From contig NZ_JABFCL010000004.1 in the NCBI RefSeq assembly GCF_017566145.1, forward strand, positions 108,027 through 172,026: a stretch of DNA of 64,000 nucleotides, read 5' to 3'. Positions 54,031 through 62,720 of the stretch are shown piece by piece. The translations under genes were made by a program, and so were the position numbers. The notes beneath the pieces are model-generated. The model did not search any database and was not told the origin of the DNA. It saw only the letters and a list, made by a program, of their open reading frames with translations. The DNA comes from Bittarella massiliensis (ex Durand et al. 2017) (lineage in GTDB: Bacteria > Bacillota > Clostridia > Oscillospirales > Ruminococcaceae). The stretch's first letter is position 1. Each line of letters begins with the position of its first letter.

Positions 54031-56745
54031 GTGAAACACGCGCGTCTCACACTGCGGCACTGGGCCGGCGCTCTGGCCGCCGCCCTGGCTCTGCTGGCCC
54101 TCGCCGGCATCCTGTGGCTCTCCCCCTCGGCGGCGGGGGAGGAAATCCCCCTCACCCCCGAGCTGACCACCTTGACGGCGGGGAACACCTACGCTGTCCC
54201 GGCGGGGGAGCGAATTGTCCCCACCGGCCCCGTCACCATCGAAGAGGGGGCCGTTTTGCTGGTGCGGGGGGAACTGGTCCTGGAGCAGGAGGTGACCTGC
54301 GGCGGCGTCCTCATCGCCGAGGGGGAGGGCAAGATCCTCCAGCAGGACAGGCGCTTCACCCTCACCGGCCAGGTCAACCGCATCACGGTGCAGAACTTCA
54401 CCGCCTCCTTTTCCTGCGAGAGCGGCGCCACGGCCGGAGAGGTGACGGTCCTCTCCGCCCGCCTCTACAACAGCGGGCACATTGAGCGCTGCACCTTTGA
54501 GGCGATGGATGCCGACGCCCTGCGAAACACCCGCTTCTCCTGCTCGGCGGGCAGCTCCATCACCTCCCTCTCCTTTCGCTCCTGTGGGCAGGTGCCCCAG
54601 CTGGTATGTGCGGGCGCCCGCATCGACAGCCTGACCTTGCTGCCCGGCGACTACTACTTCTACCTGGGCGACGCCAGCACCGGCGCCAGCGCCCACACCT
54701 CGGTAGGGGTCGCGGTGGTGAGGGGGGAGGAGGGCGCCCGCCCCACCCTGGGCGCTGTCAATTACGTGGCAAACCCCGTTTTTGACACCGCCATCTCCAC
54801 CCTGTACTTGGATGGGGGGAATTTCAGTTGCCCCGGCAGAAGCAGCTGCGCGGTGGAGTCGGCCGTTTTGCTGGGCGCTTCCCAGGCGGACGGCCTGACG
54901 GCCGAGACTGCCTGTCTCGCCGCCGCCGGAACAGACCAGCCCACCCTCACCGGCGGGTCTGTGGGCGCTGTCTACCGCCGGGTGGAGGTGGGCGGCAGCG
55001 CCTCCCAGGCCCTCGCCCTCTCCGCCCCGACGGGCAGGCACATCTCCGGACAGGGGGATTTTGACGGCCTCTACTGCAAGGAGGGGGACACCCTCACCCT
55101 CACCGCCGCCGGGAGCGACCCTCTCGCCATCACCTGCAACGGCGCCCCCCTAGACTTGGTGGACGGAAGCGCCACCCACACCGTCTCCGCCGGCTTTGAC
55201 CGGCTGGAAGCACGTTACCTGCCTCCGCTGACCATAACGGCGACTTGGGGAGGACAGCCAGGGGTGGAGGGAAGCGACTACACCTACGACCCCGCCACCC
55301 GCACCCTCACCGTTCTCAAAGATGAGCGCACCCTCAGCGGTCCAGTGTTGGGGGATGTACACATTCAGATCGCCGAAGCTGCCCTCAACACCACCTTTAT
55401 GGAAGTGGACCAGGGGGCCTATTCTGTCACTCTGGAATCCCTCGACAATGCAGGACAACTCATGAGTGGCACCACTGTCAGTTTTAAGGGGGCCAACCAT
55501 CTGACTTCCTGTACAAGTGAGCACAGCGGCCTCTATTTGTCGGTTCCATATGACGGGACAGCTTCCCTCGCGGTGGACGGGGACATCTCCTCCGCGTGGA
55601 GTTTACAGCTCGCCGATTTTGACAGCGTCACCTGTCAAAAAGTCATTGGCCAGGAGGTGCGGATTCTCAACACCGCCCTCTCCTGCACCCGAATTGAGGG
55701 GACCGACACCCCTATGGTATTTGTAAACAGCAATGTGAAGGCGTCGGGGCCAGTCATCCTGCACTCCCAATACAAGGACTCTTGGCTGCGGGTCGACTCC
55801 TCCCACCTCAATATCTGTGCGGTGGGAGAAACGCCCCTTCAAACCGAGGGGGAGTTGCACATCGGCGGCAATTCCCAAATCTTCGCCCGCGCTCTCCCCG
55901 CTGCCGGGGAAAATACCCCCATTCCCGCCGTTGTCGCTGGAGGAGGCGTCTTCCTCTTTGACGGGGAATTCGCCGATTGGGACCCCGCCTCTAAGGAAAA
56001 GTTCTTCCACGCCCTCTCCTGCGGTGGGGCCCCCGCCGTTCAAACCGAGGGGGAGATCGCCTTCGCGCCGGAAAACCCCGAGGCCACTCCCCCCACCATC
56101 GCCCAGCCCCAGGGCGGTGAGGTCATCCCCCTCGAGGGCGGCGGCCGCACCTTTGGTGTCGGCAACCAGCCCGCCACTGAAGTGCTGGTCTCTGTCGAGC
56201 CCGCCCTCTACCCTCTCAAGGTGGAGGGGGGGAGTGGCTCGGGCAGCCAACTCATCGGCCAGCCCGCCTACCTCACCGCCGACCCGGCCCCCGAGGGGAT
56301 GGTCTTTGACCGCTGGGAGGTGGTGTCGGGCGAAGGCACTTTTGCCGACGCCACCGCCGCCGAAACCACCTTTACCGCCAGCGCTGCGGCCGCCGTCCGC
56401 GCCCTCTACCGCGAAATCCCGGTGGAGCCCGGCCCCGACGAGCCGGTGATCCCAGGGCCGGACGACCCCGCTCCCCCGGCTCCCGATGAGCCGGTGACCC
56501 CCGATCCGCCGGCCGACGACACCCCGCCGGCCGGGGAGGGCGGCGGACAGACGCCCCCTGCCCCAGAGGAGGGCGGCCCCTCTGGCGGCGAAGACACACC
56601 CCCGGCCCAGGGGCCGGAGGACAGCGGTTCCCAGACGGGAGACGCCTCCGCCCTGCCCACCTGGCTGGCCATCCTCGCCGCCTCTCTCCTCCTCGCCGCC
56701 CTCTGCAAGCGCCGCTCTGCCGGTTGGAAACACCTGCGGCGCTAG
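54031..56745 (+). CDS. Cell-wall-type surface protein with InlB-like repeat and sorting-like signal
   Basis: A 904-residue exported protein of unknown role. A signal peptide (about 1-35) precedes a beta-rich region of about 690 residues that looks like a parallel-beta or carpet-like fold, with many short strands and scattered cysteines. An InlB B-repeat-like domain (about 727-793, ending DRWEVVSGEGTF...ALYR) and a Pro/Glu/Asp linker follow. The C-terminus has SQTGD (868-871), a helix (TWLAILAASLLLAALC) and KRR, a variant of the sorting signal seen in Clostridia. The region coded at 55240-55860 is clearly AT-richer. Start is GTG after AAGGAGG. The gene is alone behind a structured leader. Confidence 0.85.
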   Translation: MKHARLTLRHWAGALAAALALLALAGILWLSPSAAGEEIPLTPELTTLTAGNTYAVPAGERIVPTGPVTIEEGAVLLVRGELVLEQEVTCGGVLIAEGEGKILQQDRRFTLTGQVNRITVQNFTASFSCESGATAGEVTVLSARLYNSGHIERCTFEAMDADALRNTRFSCSAGSSITSLSFRSCGQVPQLVCAGARIDSLTLLPGDYYFYLGDASTGASAHTSVGVAVVRGEEGARPTLGAVNYVANPVFDTAISTLYLDGGNFSCPGRSSCAVESAVLLGASQADGLTAETACLAAAGTDQPTLTGGSVGAVYRRVEVGGSASQALALSAPTGRHISGQGDFDGLYCKEGDTLTLTAAGSDPLAITCNGAPLDLVDGSATHTVSAGFDRLEARYLPPLTITATWGGQPGVEGSDYTYDPATRTLTVLKDERTLSGPVLGDVHIQIAEAALNTTFMEVDQGAYSVTLESLDNAGQLMSGTTVSFKGANHLTSCTSEHSGLYLSVPYDGTASLAVDGDISSAWSLQLADFDSVTCQKVIGQEVRILNTALSCTRIEGTDTPMVFVNSNVKASGPVILHSQYKDSWLRVDSSHLNICAVGETPLQTEGELHIGGNSQIFARALPAAGENTPIPAVVAGGGVFLFDGEFADWDPASKEKFFHALSCGGAPAVQTEGEIAFAPENPEATPPTIAQPQGGEVIPLEGGGRTFGVGNQPATEVLVSVEPALYPLKVEGGSGSGSQLIGQPAYLTADPAPEGMVFDRWEVVSGEGTFADATAAETTFTASAAAAVRALYREIPVEPGPDEPVIPGPDDPAPPAPDEPVTPDPPADDTPPAGEGGGQTPPAPEEGGPSGGEDTPPAQGPEDSGSQTGDASALPTWLAILAASLLLAALCKRRSAGWKHLRR

Positions 56746-56763
56746 GGAGTTTGCTCTGTATTT

Positions 56764-56796
56764 AAAAAGAGCCGCTTTTCTGCGGCTCTTTTTTCT
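56764..56796 (+). terminator. Second surface protein terminator
   Basis: A 10-bp AAAGAGCCGC/GCGGCTCTTT stem followed by TTTTTC. Confidence 0.9.
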
Positions 56797-56810
56797 TTTC
56801 GCCCTTGCCA

Positions 56811-56847
56811 AAAGCCCCCGGCAGCAACTCGCTGCCGGGGGCTTTTT
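56811..56847 (-). terminator. Terminator of the peptide-ABC operon
   Basis: A 15-bp AAAGCCCCCGGCAGC/GCTGCCGGGGGCTTT stem lies 24 bases after the last stop of the operon and also faces the plus strand. Confidence 0.85.
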
Positions 56848-56870
56848 CCACTTTTCCCCGGTGTTCTCCC

Positions 56871-57563
56871 CTACCCTCTGCCCCTTTCGCGGCCAGCGCT
56901 CCCCTCAAAATGCCGATCCAAATACCACCCCTGGGCAAAGGCGGCCACAATCAGGGCAAGGATGGCCGCATACCGGCCAGTAAAGAGGCTGGTCTCCAGC
57001 CCTGCCGGCCCCCCGCACAGATCCAGCCAACTTGGCAGCTGCCAAATCGCCCCCGACAGCAGCCGGTACGCAAACAGCAGAACCAGGGAAAAAATCGCGG
57101 AGCGCAGACCGTATGCCAGCGCGTAAAACAGGCCGCTAAAAGCCAGGACCAGGAGGCACTCTCTGAGAAAATGAATCCAGACCAGCGCCCCTATTTCCGG
57201 GAATTGCCCGGCCAGCCAACTGTACAAGCCCGCCGCCAGCAGCAAATACAGGCCGTCGCAAAAAAGCACAAAGCCCAGCTGCGCGCCCCGGCTGCCGGTA
57301 TAGCCGCGAAAGAGCTCCCACTCAGCCGTTTCAATCCCCGCCCGCAGGGCAAAAGCCGGCCACCAAATGGCAAACACAGGCAGCAGAAGCTCGATGCCCC
57401 GGCACGCCTTTTCCAGGCTGGCCACATCGCCCTGTCCCACCACGGTAAATTGAACCGACACCGGGAGGATCACCATTAGTACCACCAGCGGCGGCAAAAT
57501 CAGGTAGCGCAGGTGCAGCAGCAGCGCCCCATATCGCCTCAGCCGCCTCCTCACGCGGCTCAT
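56871..57563 (-). CDS. ABC transporter membrane subunit (last gene of peptide operon)
   Basis: A 230-residue integral membrane protein with six predicted helices (for instance YLILPPLVVLMVILPVSV, LVWIHFLRECLLVLAFSGLFYALAYG). No known domain is evident, but size and layout fit a short ABC-2 type permease. It starts in a TGA/ATG overlap with the ATPase gene (ATGA), so it is made in step with it. A longer frame to 57866 would overlap the ATPase gene fully and is rejected. It probably pairs with the ATPase and the 671-residue permease. Confidence 0.8.
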   Translation of the reverse strand: MSRVRRRLRRYGALLLHLRYLILPPLVVLMVILPVSVQFTVVGQGDVASLEKACRGIELLLPVFAIWWPAFALRAGIETAEWELFRGYTGSRGAQLGFVLFCDGLYLLLAAGLYSWLAGQFPEIGALVWIHFLRECLLVLAFSGLFYALAYGLRSAIFSLVLLFAYRLLSGAIWQLPSWLDLCGGPAGLETSLFTGRYAAILALIVAAFAQGWYLDRHFEGSAGRERGRG

Positions 57564-58393
57564 ATCCCCTTTATGGCGCACAGATAGCCATCCTCCGTAC
57601 GGGGCTCCACCAGCACCCCTCCCGCCGGCTTTTGGCGAGACAGCACCCGGTACCGCTTCTCCCCCTCCAGCGCCTGGGTCTCCACCAGTTCCCCCACCTC
57701 TGGAAACTGGGCGGTCTCGTACACCAGCCCGTCCGCCAAGTGGCGAACCTCTTTCTGGGGCAGGTTGTGCAGCACCCGCCCCTCCTTTACAATGACGATG
57801 AAGTCGCACAGCGCCTCTACATCCGCCAAAATATGGGTGGACAGCAAGATGGTCTTCTTCCCCCACATGCCCTCCACAATGGATTTGAATCGCATCCGCT
57901 CCTCCGGGTCCAACCCGACGGTGGGCTCGTCAAACAGGAGGATTTCCGGATCGCCCAACAGGGCGGCGGCAACCCCCAGCCGCCTGAGCATCCCCCCCGA
58001 CAGGGTCTTCACCTTGGTGTCGATTCGCCTCTGCAAATTCACCTTCTCCAGGCAGCGGGTAATCTCCCGATCCAAACCGGCAACCTGCAACTCCCGCACG
58101 GCCGCTATATATTCCAGCGCCTCGTACACCCGCAAATCGCCGTACACCCCAAACTGCTGGGGCAGGTATCCCGCACGGTCAGCCATGCTGTTTTTGCGGG
58201 AAACGGGCTGCCCATCCAGCAAGATATGGCCCGCCGTGGGGCGGTAAATCCCCATCATGCACCGAATCAAGGTGGTCTTGCCCGAGCCGTTGGGCCCCAA
58301 CAGGCCGTAGACGCCTTTCCCCAACTCCACGCTGAGCTCTGAAAGGGCCCACTTTTTCTGAAACCGCTTGGAGAGCCCAGATACTGCAATCAT
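57560..58393 (-). CDS. ABC transporter ATP-binding protein
   Basis: A 277-residue ATPase of the ABC-2 (DrrA/CcmA) type. Walker A GPNGSGKTT, Q-loop GYLPQQFG, signature LSGGMLRR, Walker B ILLFDEPTVGLD and H-loop STHILADV are all intact, and a 70-residue C-terminal extension follows. It drives the adjacent membrane proteins; in this class the pair exports or removes peptides and lipids and often gives self-protection. The start overlaps the previous gene's stop by ATGA, and its stop overlaps the next start the same way. Confidence 0.93.
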   Translation of the reverse strand: MIAVSGLSKRFQKKWALSELSVELGKGVYGLLGPNGSGKTTLIRCMMGIYRPTAGHILLDGQPVSRKNSMADRAGYLPQQFGVYGDLRVYEALEYIAAVRELQVAGLDREITRCLEKVNLQRRIDTKVKTLSGGMLRRLGVAAALLGDPEILLFDEPTVGLDPEERMRFKSIVEGMWGKKTILLSTHILADVEALCDFIVIVKEGRVLHNLPQKEVRHLADGLVYETAQFPEVGELVETQALEGEKRYRVLSRQKPAGGVLVEPRTEDGYLCAIKGI

Positions 58394-59142
58394 GTCAGCG
58401 CCCCCTCAATAATCGAATCAATTGGATAGCCGTTGTAGTACAGCTGGTGAAACACCAACTCCACTTCTCTGGCACGGGGCCGGGCAATCCACTCATTGAA
58501 TTGGGTCTCTTCTGAAAAATAGTAGATTTCCATGTGCAAAACAGGTCGGCCTTCCTCCATCTGTAGGTACATGTTCATACAGACGGGGGCGGTCTGCTCT
58601 TCCCCCACCCGCACTTCCATCCACCGGCCCATATCCATTTCGTAGGTCCCAAAACTCGCCGCCCTTCCCAGCAGGGCAACCCCCGGCTCAAAGGGGACCA
58701 TCCGCTCCTGGTAAAAGGAGTCCCCCAGCGGCGGGAAGGGAAACGGGCAGGGAAATTGCAGCCTCCCATCTTCCAGCTTCCCCACAAAGGCAAAGTTGCC
58801 GACAATCTGCCGCCCCGCATCGGCGGCAAACGGGTCGCCCTGCGCATAGGCGGTGGGGGTGCAGTGATCCACCCGGACTGCGTACCCCCCCTCCTGGTAC
58901 AAAACCACCCCTCCGTGGTCGCTTCGCGGGGCCTCCGGGTCCATGGCGAAAACACAGGGCTTATCGGAAAGCACCCCCGCTTGGTGCTCTTTGCTCTTTA
59001 CCAGCCAGAGCAAAATATCATGGGAGGGCATCAGGTAAAAGCGTATGTTGGTCCCCACAAAAAGCCCCGTCACCAACGCCATGGCCAGCAGTCCCCCCAA
59101 AAGCGGGAAAAACTTACGCATTGGCCGCCATTTCCGCCTCAA
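58390..59142 (-). CDS. Membrane-anchored protein of the peptide-ABC operon, unknown function
   Basis: A 250-residue protein with one N-terminal membrane helix (about 10-33) and an outer domain of about 210 residues, probably extracytoplasmic. I do not recognise its fold; visible features are a Cys near 63 (KPCVFAMDPEAP), a Cys at about 93 in VDHCTP, and a late FHQLYYNGYPIDS stretch. The TTG start at 59142 follows AGGAGGTGA and overlaps the end of the upstream gene; an ATG 7 codons in is possible. It is translationally coupled on both sides, so it is likely part of the transporter complex. Confidence 0.78.
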   Translation of the reverse strand: MRRKWRPMRKFFPLLGGLLAMALVTGLFVGTNIRFYLMPSHDILLWLVKSKEHQAGVLSDKPCVFAMDPEAPRSDHGGVVLYQEGGYAVRVDHCTPTAYAQGDPFAADAGRQIVGNFAFVGKLEDGRLQFPCPFPFPPLGDSFYQERMVPFEPGVALLGRAASFGTYEMDMGRWMEVRVGEEQTAPVCMNMYLQMEEGRPVLHMEIYYFSEETQFNEWIARPRAREVELVFHQLYYNGYPIDSIIEGALT

Positions 59143-61129
59143 CGCGGCTCACCTCCTCATCCCAACCGGCGAGATCGGAGAAAAAGGAGTAGGCGTCCCG
59201 CCGGTCATCCGGGTTTTGCAGATAGCGGATAATCTCTTTCTGCACCTTCTCCTCCCCCTGTCTCTCGATGGCCAGTCCCAACATGGGGGGGAAGACAAAG
59301 CGCGCCTTGTTCCCTTCGTAGCGGTACCCGCGGTTGCTCTCTTCCTCGTAGTGAACATCGTGCCGGTAATCGTCGTCTGTCAAATAGGAAAGGTAGATTT
59401 GGGCGACCACGCGCTTGTCGTGATCCCGCAAGTCCAGGGTGCGGTACAGGTACTGAATCGCCGCCTGCTCCGGATCCACCCGCGCCGTTCCCGCAAGCAG
59501 ATGGTCGGAGAAAAAAATCATTTCTCTGTTTGCCGGCATCAAGTTCGCCGGTATTTCAAAGCCGGAAAAATGGGCGGGCAGCGCTGGGGCGCCGGCGCCG
59601 AAAAGGGCGCTCGCCCCCGCCAGCTCCCGGTCAATTTCCGCGCGGCTCATCTGCATTTTTCCATTTTGCAAAGGGAGGGTGTAGAGGTGAATCCCGTCAA
59701 TCTCCCCACGCTGGGCCAGCCCGCCCAGCAAGGTAATCGTCTCTGCCCGCCCGGCAAACCCCTCTTCCGTTTGGGGGAGGTTGCAAGCTACCTCCCTGCC
59801 CCGGACGCGCAGGGAAAATTCCTTTTCCCCGGTGGGCAGCACCGGCAAGTAGGCCTGATAGCTGCTGTCATAGGTGGGCCAGTACCCGGCAATGGGGTAA
59901 AAGGCGAAAAAACCCGGCAGCAAGACCGCCGACCGGCCGGCATAAAACACCGTGTCGAAACCGGCATAGACCACCTTGACGGCCTGTTGCCCCCCCGCCT
60001 CCACCGCCAGATAGTCCGATTCGCGCTGATAGGGCAGCGGGGTCCCTTCCGCGCCTGTCACTTCCTTGACCCGATAGCGGTGATTGAGGGTAAAATACAG
60101 CACTTCACAGGGCACATCGACGTTCATCTTCACTGTAGCCTCTAGCTGGGCGCCAAAATGCAAATCCATCTCGTAGTGCTGAACTGAAAAATCAGCGGGC
60201 TTTGTTTTCTGCGCCGCCCCCTCTTTCTCGTAAAAGTGGTAAAGCTCCTCGGAAAAACCGTAGGAGCGCGCCAGATGGTCGTCCCCGTACTTGGAAAAGG
60301 AGCCGACCCTCATAAAGGACGTGGGCAGCAGGGCCGCGCAGCAGGCCAGCGCCACTGCCATTGCCCCCCACCGATGCCCCGGCTTTTTGAGCAGCGGCAG
60401 ACAGAGAGAAAAAAGGGTCAACACCAGCCAGAAGCCCGCCAGCAAAAACCGGCACCACTCCGCCGGCAGGCCGTACAGCGGGTCGGGCACCCACAGCAGC
60501 CCCTGGGCAAAGAGGGTGAAAAAATCCTTGCCCCGTCCCATCTCCAACCTCCCCGCGGAGAGGGCGTTCAGAAACGGGTCCAGCAGGGGGGAGACAAAGA
60601 CCACCAGCCCCGTCAAAAGGGCATACCCAGATGCCCGCTTCAGCCGCTGGGAAAGGGCCAGCCCCCCCAGCACCGCCACCGTCCCGGGCAATAGGTAGTT
60701 GAGACACCCCGCCCGCAGCGCCTGCCAAACCAGAGGGCCGGTAGCCGTCTTTACCCGCAGGATCCAAAACAGGTCAAACCCCAGCACGTTCAAAGAGAAA
60801 AGAGCCACCAGCCCCTCTAAAATCAGAACCTTGGCCGCCAACACCTTTCCCGCAAAAGAGGGGGCTCCCGCCATCCACTCCCCTGCTCTCGACTCCCGCA
60901 GGCGGCTGCCAAATTCAAAAGCCAGGAACAAAAACACAAAAAAGCTCAAAAAGCCCTGGCGCTGATCTTCTGTCAAGAAAAACAGGACTGTATCTGGCGT
61001 CGCCTTGTCAACTTTCGCCAACAGCCGCCCCAAATGAATATTTAAGTATCCCCAGGCAGCCAAAAACAAAAACGGCAAATAGAGAGAGCGGGTAAAAACC
61101 CGCCACTCCCCCTTTAAAACGCGTCTCAT
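59114..61129 (-). CDS. ABC permease with a peptidase-M1-like ectodomain lacking the zinc motif
   Basis: A 671-residue membrane protein. The first 285 residues hold about seven helices in an ABC-2-like layout; the rest, about 385 residues, is a soluble domain after the last helix. Its first part, with YFTLNHRYRVKEVTGAEG and the AVKVVYAGFD strand, resembles the N-terminal beta-sandwich of M1 aminopeptidases, known as a fusion partner of some ABC permeases. The expected HExxH is absent; the nearest is SDHLLAG near 540. It may therefore bind peptide without cleaving. The ATG at 61129 lies 123 bases after the small secreted protein gene and opens the coupled part of the operon. Confidence 0.8.
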   Translation of the reverse strand: MRRVLKGEWRVFTRSLYLPFLFLAAWGYLNIHLGRLLAKVDKATPDTVLFFLTEDQRQGFLSFFVFLFLAFEFGSRLRESRAGEWMAGAPSFAGKVLAAKVLILEGLVALFSLNVLGFDLFWILRVKTATGPLVWQALRAGCLNYLLPGTVAVLGGLALSQRLKRASGYALLTGLVVFVSPLLDPFLNALSAGRLEMGRGKDFFTLFAQGLLWVPDPLYGLPAEWCRFLLAGFWLVLTLFSLCLPLLKKPGHRWGAMAVALACCAALLPTSFMRVGSFSKYGDDHLARSYGFSEELYHFYEKEGAAQKTKPADFSVQHYEMDLHFGAQLEATVKMNVDVPCEVLYFTLNHRYRVKEVTGAEGTPLPYQRESDYLAVEAGGQQAVKVVYAGFDTVFYAGRSAVLLPGFFAFYPIAGYWPTYDSSYQAYLPVLPTGEKEFSLRVRGREVACNLPQTEEGFAGRAETITLLGGLAQRGEIDGIHLYTLPLQNGKMQMSRAEIDRELAGASALFGAGAPALPAHFSGFEIPANLMPANREMIFFSDHLLAGTARVDPEQAAIQYLYRTLDLRDHDKRVVAQIYLSYLTDDDYRHDVHYEEESNRGYRYEGNKARFVFPPMLGLAIERQGEEKVQKEIIRYLQNPDDRRDAYSFFSDLAGWDEEVSRVEAEMAANA

Positions 61130-61252
61130 CCAGCCCTCCCCTTTTCTCGTTATTTCACAGAAAGGTCCATGTATCCCGTCGCCCGGCAGAGTCAGTGGTT
61201 ACTTATCGGCAAAGATCCCTCTTCTGCAGAGAATAGGGCTGTGCGGTGGGCT

Positions 61253-61645
61253 TTAGTAGGTCGTGTAGTTGCAGTAGCCGTGTCCCCCCGCAAAGGTAGA
61301 GGGCGCGTTGGCCCGGATGCTCACCCTGTAGTTGGGCTTTTCCGAGGGTGCCCGATCCGAAGGGGTCTCCACATTGGTGCTGCCAGAGCTCACTGTAATG
61401 GAGTAAATGTACCGCTCCGGCTTCATGTCGGTTCGCCACAGGCGCAGATTCATCGCACTGCCGCCCCCGTAGCAAGTTCCTCTTCCGTAAGCAGAAGTGG
61501 CTCCCGGCGTATAGTTGGTAAATACTTCTTGTCCGGACCTTGCTGCGAGGGTCACTGTGTTGGTGCTTGCGGCAAAGGTCGTACCGACAATCAGCGCCGC
61601 CAGGGCAATCGCCGTGGGAATTGCTTTACACAGCATCCGTTTCAT
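61253..61645 (-). CDS. Small secreted protein heading the ABC operon
   Basis: A 130-residue protein with a strong signal peptide (MKRMLCKAIPTAIALAALIV then GTTFA, cut near 25) and a mature part of about 105 residues, Gly/Ser/Thr/Tyr-rich, with just two cysteines (C58 and C125) that could form one disulfide, and a C-terminal HGYCNYTTY. Beta-rich. I recognise no family; the gene order (secreted peptide, then ABC transporter) is like bacteriocin or lactococcin-972-type loci, but the sequence shows no clear match. AT-rich DNA in front of it carries two promoter-like sites. The ribosome-binding site is weak. Confidence 0.78.
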   Translation of the reverse strand: MKRMLCKAIPTAIALAALIVGTTFAASTNTVTLAARSGQEVFTNYTPGATSAYGRGTCYGGGSAMNLRLWRTDMKPERYIYSITVSSGSTNVETPSDRAPSEKPNYRVSIRANAPSTFAGGHGYCNYTTY

Positions 61646-61753
61646 TTTTTGCCCATTCTTTCATTGGCTGCCTTTTTAACAGGATACATTTTCCTTCCTA
61701 TATTTATACTACCATATTTAGCAACTGTTTTTCACTCTCATTTCTACATAAAT

Positions 61754-61782
61754 ATTCTATACTTTTTTATTAACATTGCCAA
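61754..61782 (-). promoter_or_regulatory. Promoter of the peptide-ABC operon
   Basis: TTGGCA (61782-61777), 17 bases, TAGAAT (61759-61754). A second candidate TTGCTA-16-TATAGG lies about 55 bases closer to the gene. The region 61650-61830 is AT-rich, unlike the rest of the window. Confidence 0.55.
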
Positions 61783-61865
61783 AATTACAGCATATTTTCA
61801 CATTTCCCGCCCTCCCTGGGCCACTTCCCGATACCTCCCCCGCTCGGCACCCCTGCCCGTCCCGC

Positions 61866-61892
61866 AAAAAAAAAGAGCCCCCGCGGAGGCTC
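61866..61892 (-). terminator. Terminator after the mini membrane protein
   Basis: A GAGCC/GGCTC stem followed by nine T on the minus strand. Confidence 0.75.
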
Positions 61893-61910
61893 CTCTCTCT
61901 CGCTTTTTTC

Positions 61911-62048
61911 TCAGCCCAAAAACAGGGGCATACAGGCCCCCACAACGGCCCCCAGGCCCAGCAGGATCGCCAGGGCCAGCGCCCCCACCTGCACCCATCG
62001 CTTGGACTTGTTCATCCTCTTCGCCCCCCGCATCTTTTTCCGATTCAT
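61911..62048 (-). CDS. Mini membrane protein (DUF4044-like)
   Basis: A 45-residue protein: about 18 mostly basic residues (MNRKKMRGAKRMNKSKRW), then one hydrophobic helix (VQVGALALAILLGLGAVVGA) and a short outer tail. Length and layout match the tiny DUF4044-type proteins found beside housekeeping genes in Firmicutes, but the assignment rests on pattern only. The ATG at 62048 follows GGTGG; a second ATG at 62015 is possible. It is divergent from the thioesterase gene. Confidence 0.6.
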   Translation of the reverse strand: MNRKKMRGAKRMNKSKRWVQVGALALAILLGLGAVVGACMPLFLG

Positions 62049-62130
62049 TTTACCACCGATTTGCCCGGTTGTGTGACCGCCCTGTAAATTTTTTGCCGCC
62101 AAAATTTTTTCGCCTCATCCCCCTGAAACG

Positions 62131-62139
62131 TGGTATACT
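62131..62139 (+). promoter_or_regulatory. Extended -10 promoter of the thioesterase gene
   Basis: TGGTATACT, a TGn-extended -10 without a clear -35, 44 bases before the start codon. Confidence 0.55.
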
Positions 62140-62182
62140 AAAACCTGTTTGAAATACAGCCAACCGAAAGGAGGGCGCTTTT

Positions 62183-62659
62183 ATGCCCCGAACCCCCAAA
62201 CCCTCGTCCCTCTCCCGCTCCGAGCAGACCAACATCGTCATGTCCGGCCACATCAACGGCGCGGGCCGCCTCTTCGGCGGGGTGCTGGTGGAGTGGATCG
62301 ACGTGGCGGCTGCCGTGGCCGCCCGCCGCCACAGCGGCCGGGACGTCACCACCGCCGCCATCGACAACCTGCAGTTCAAGTCGGCCGCCTACGCCGGGGA
62401 GACGGTGGTTCTCATCTCCCGGGTCACCCACACCGGCACCACCTCGATGGAGGTGCGGGTGGACACCTTCGTCGAGTCCCTGGACGGGCAGCGGCGGCTC
62501 ATCAACACCGCCTACCTGGTGATGGTCGCCCTGGACAAAGAGGGAAATCCCGCCCCGGTGCCCCCCCTCCTGGTGGAGGGCGAGAAGGAACAGCAGGAGT
62601 GGCAGGCCGCCGAGCGCCGCCGGGCCCTGCGCAGCGAGCGCCGCCGCCAGGATTACTGA
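62183..62659 (+). CDS. Hotdog-fold acyl-CoA thioesterase
   Basis: A 158-residue protein of the YciA/BACH type, which hydrolyses acyl-CoA thioesters. The family core is clear: GHINGAGRLFGGVLVEWIDVAA (the helix at the active-site edge), then AAIDNLQFKSAAYAGETVVLISRVTHTGTTSMEVRV. A charged, Arg/Glu-rich tail follows. The ATG follows AAAGGAGGG. It is a single-gene unit with its own promoter and terminator. Chain-length preference cannot be read from sequence. Confidence 0.92.
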   Translation: MPRTPKPSSLSRSEQTNIVMSGHINGAGRLFGGVLVEWIDVAAAVAARRHSGRDVTTAAIDNLQFKSAAYAGETVVLISRVTHTGTTSMEVRVDTFVESLDGQRRLINTAYLVMVALDKEGNPAPVPPLLVEGEKEQQEWQAAERRRALRSERRRQDY

Positions 62660-62667
62660 TCGCACAG

Positions 62668-62699
62668 AATCCCTTCCCAGATATGGGGAGGGATTTTTT
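62668..62699 (+). terminator. Thioesterase terminator
   Basis: An 11-bp stem with one wobble pair (62668-62695) followed by TTTT. Confidence 0.85.
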
Positions 62700-62720
62700 G
62701 CCCCTGCGGGGCAGCGGGGT

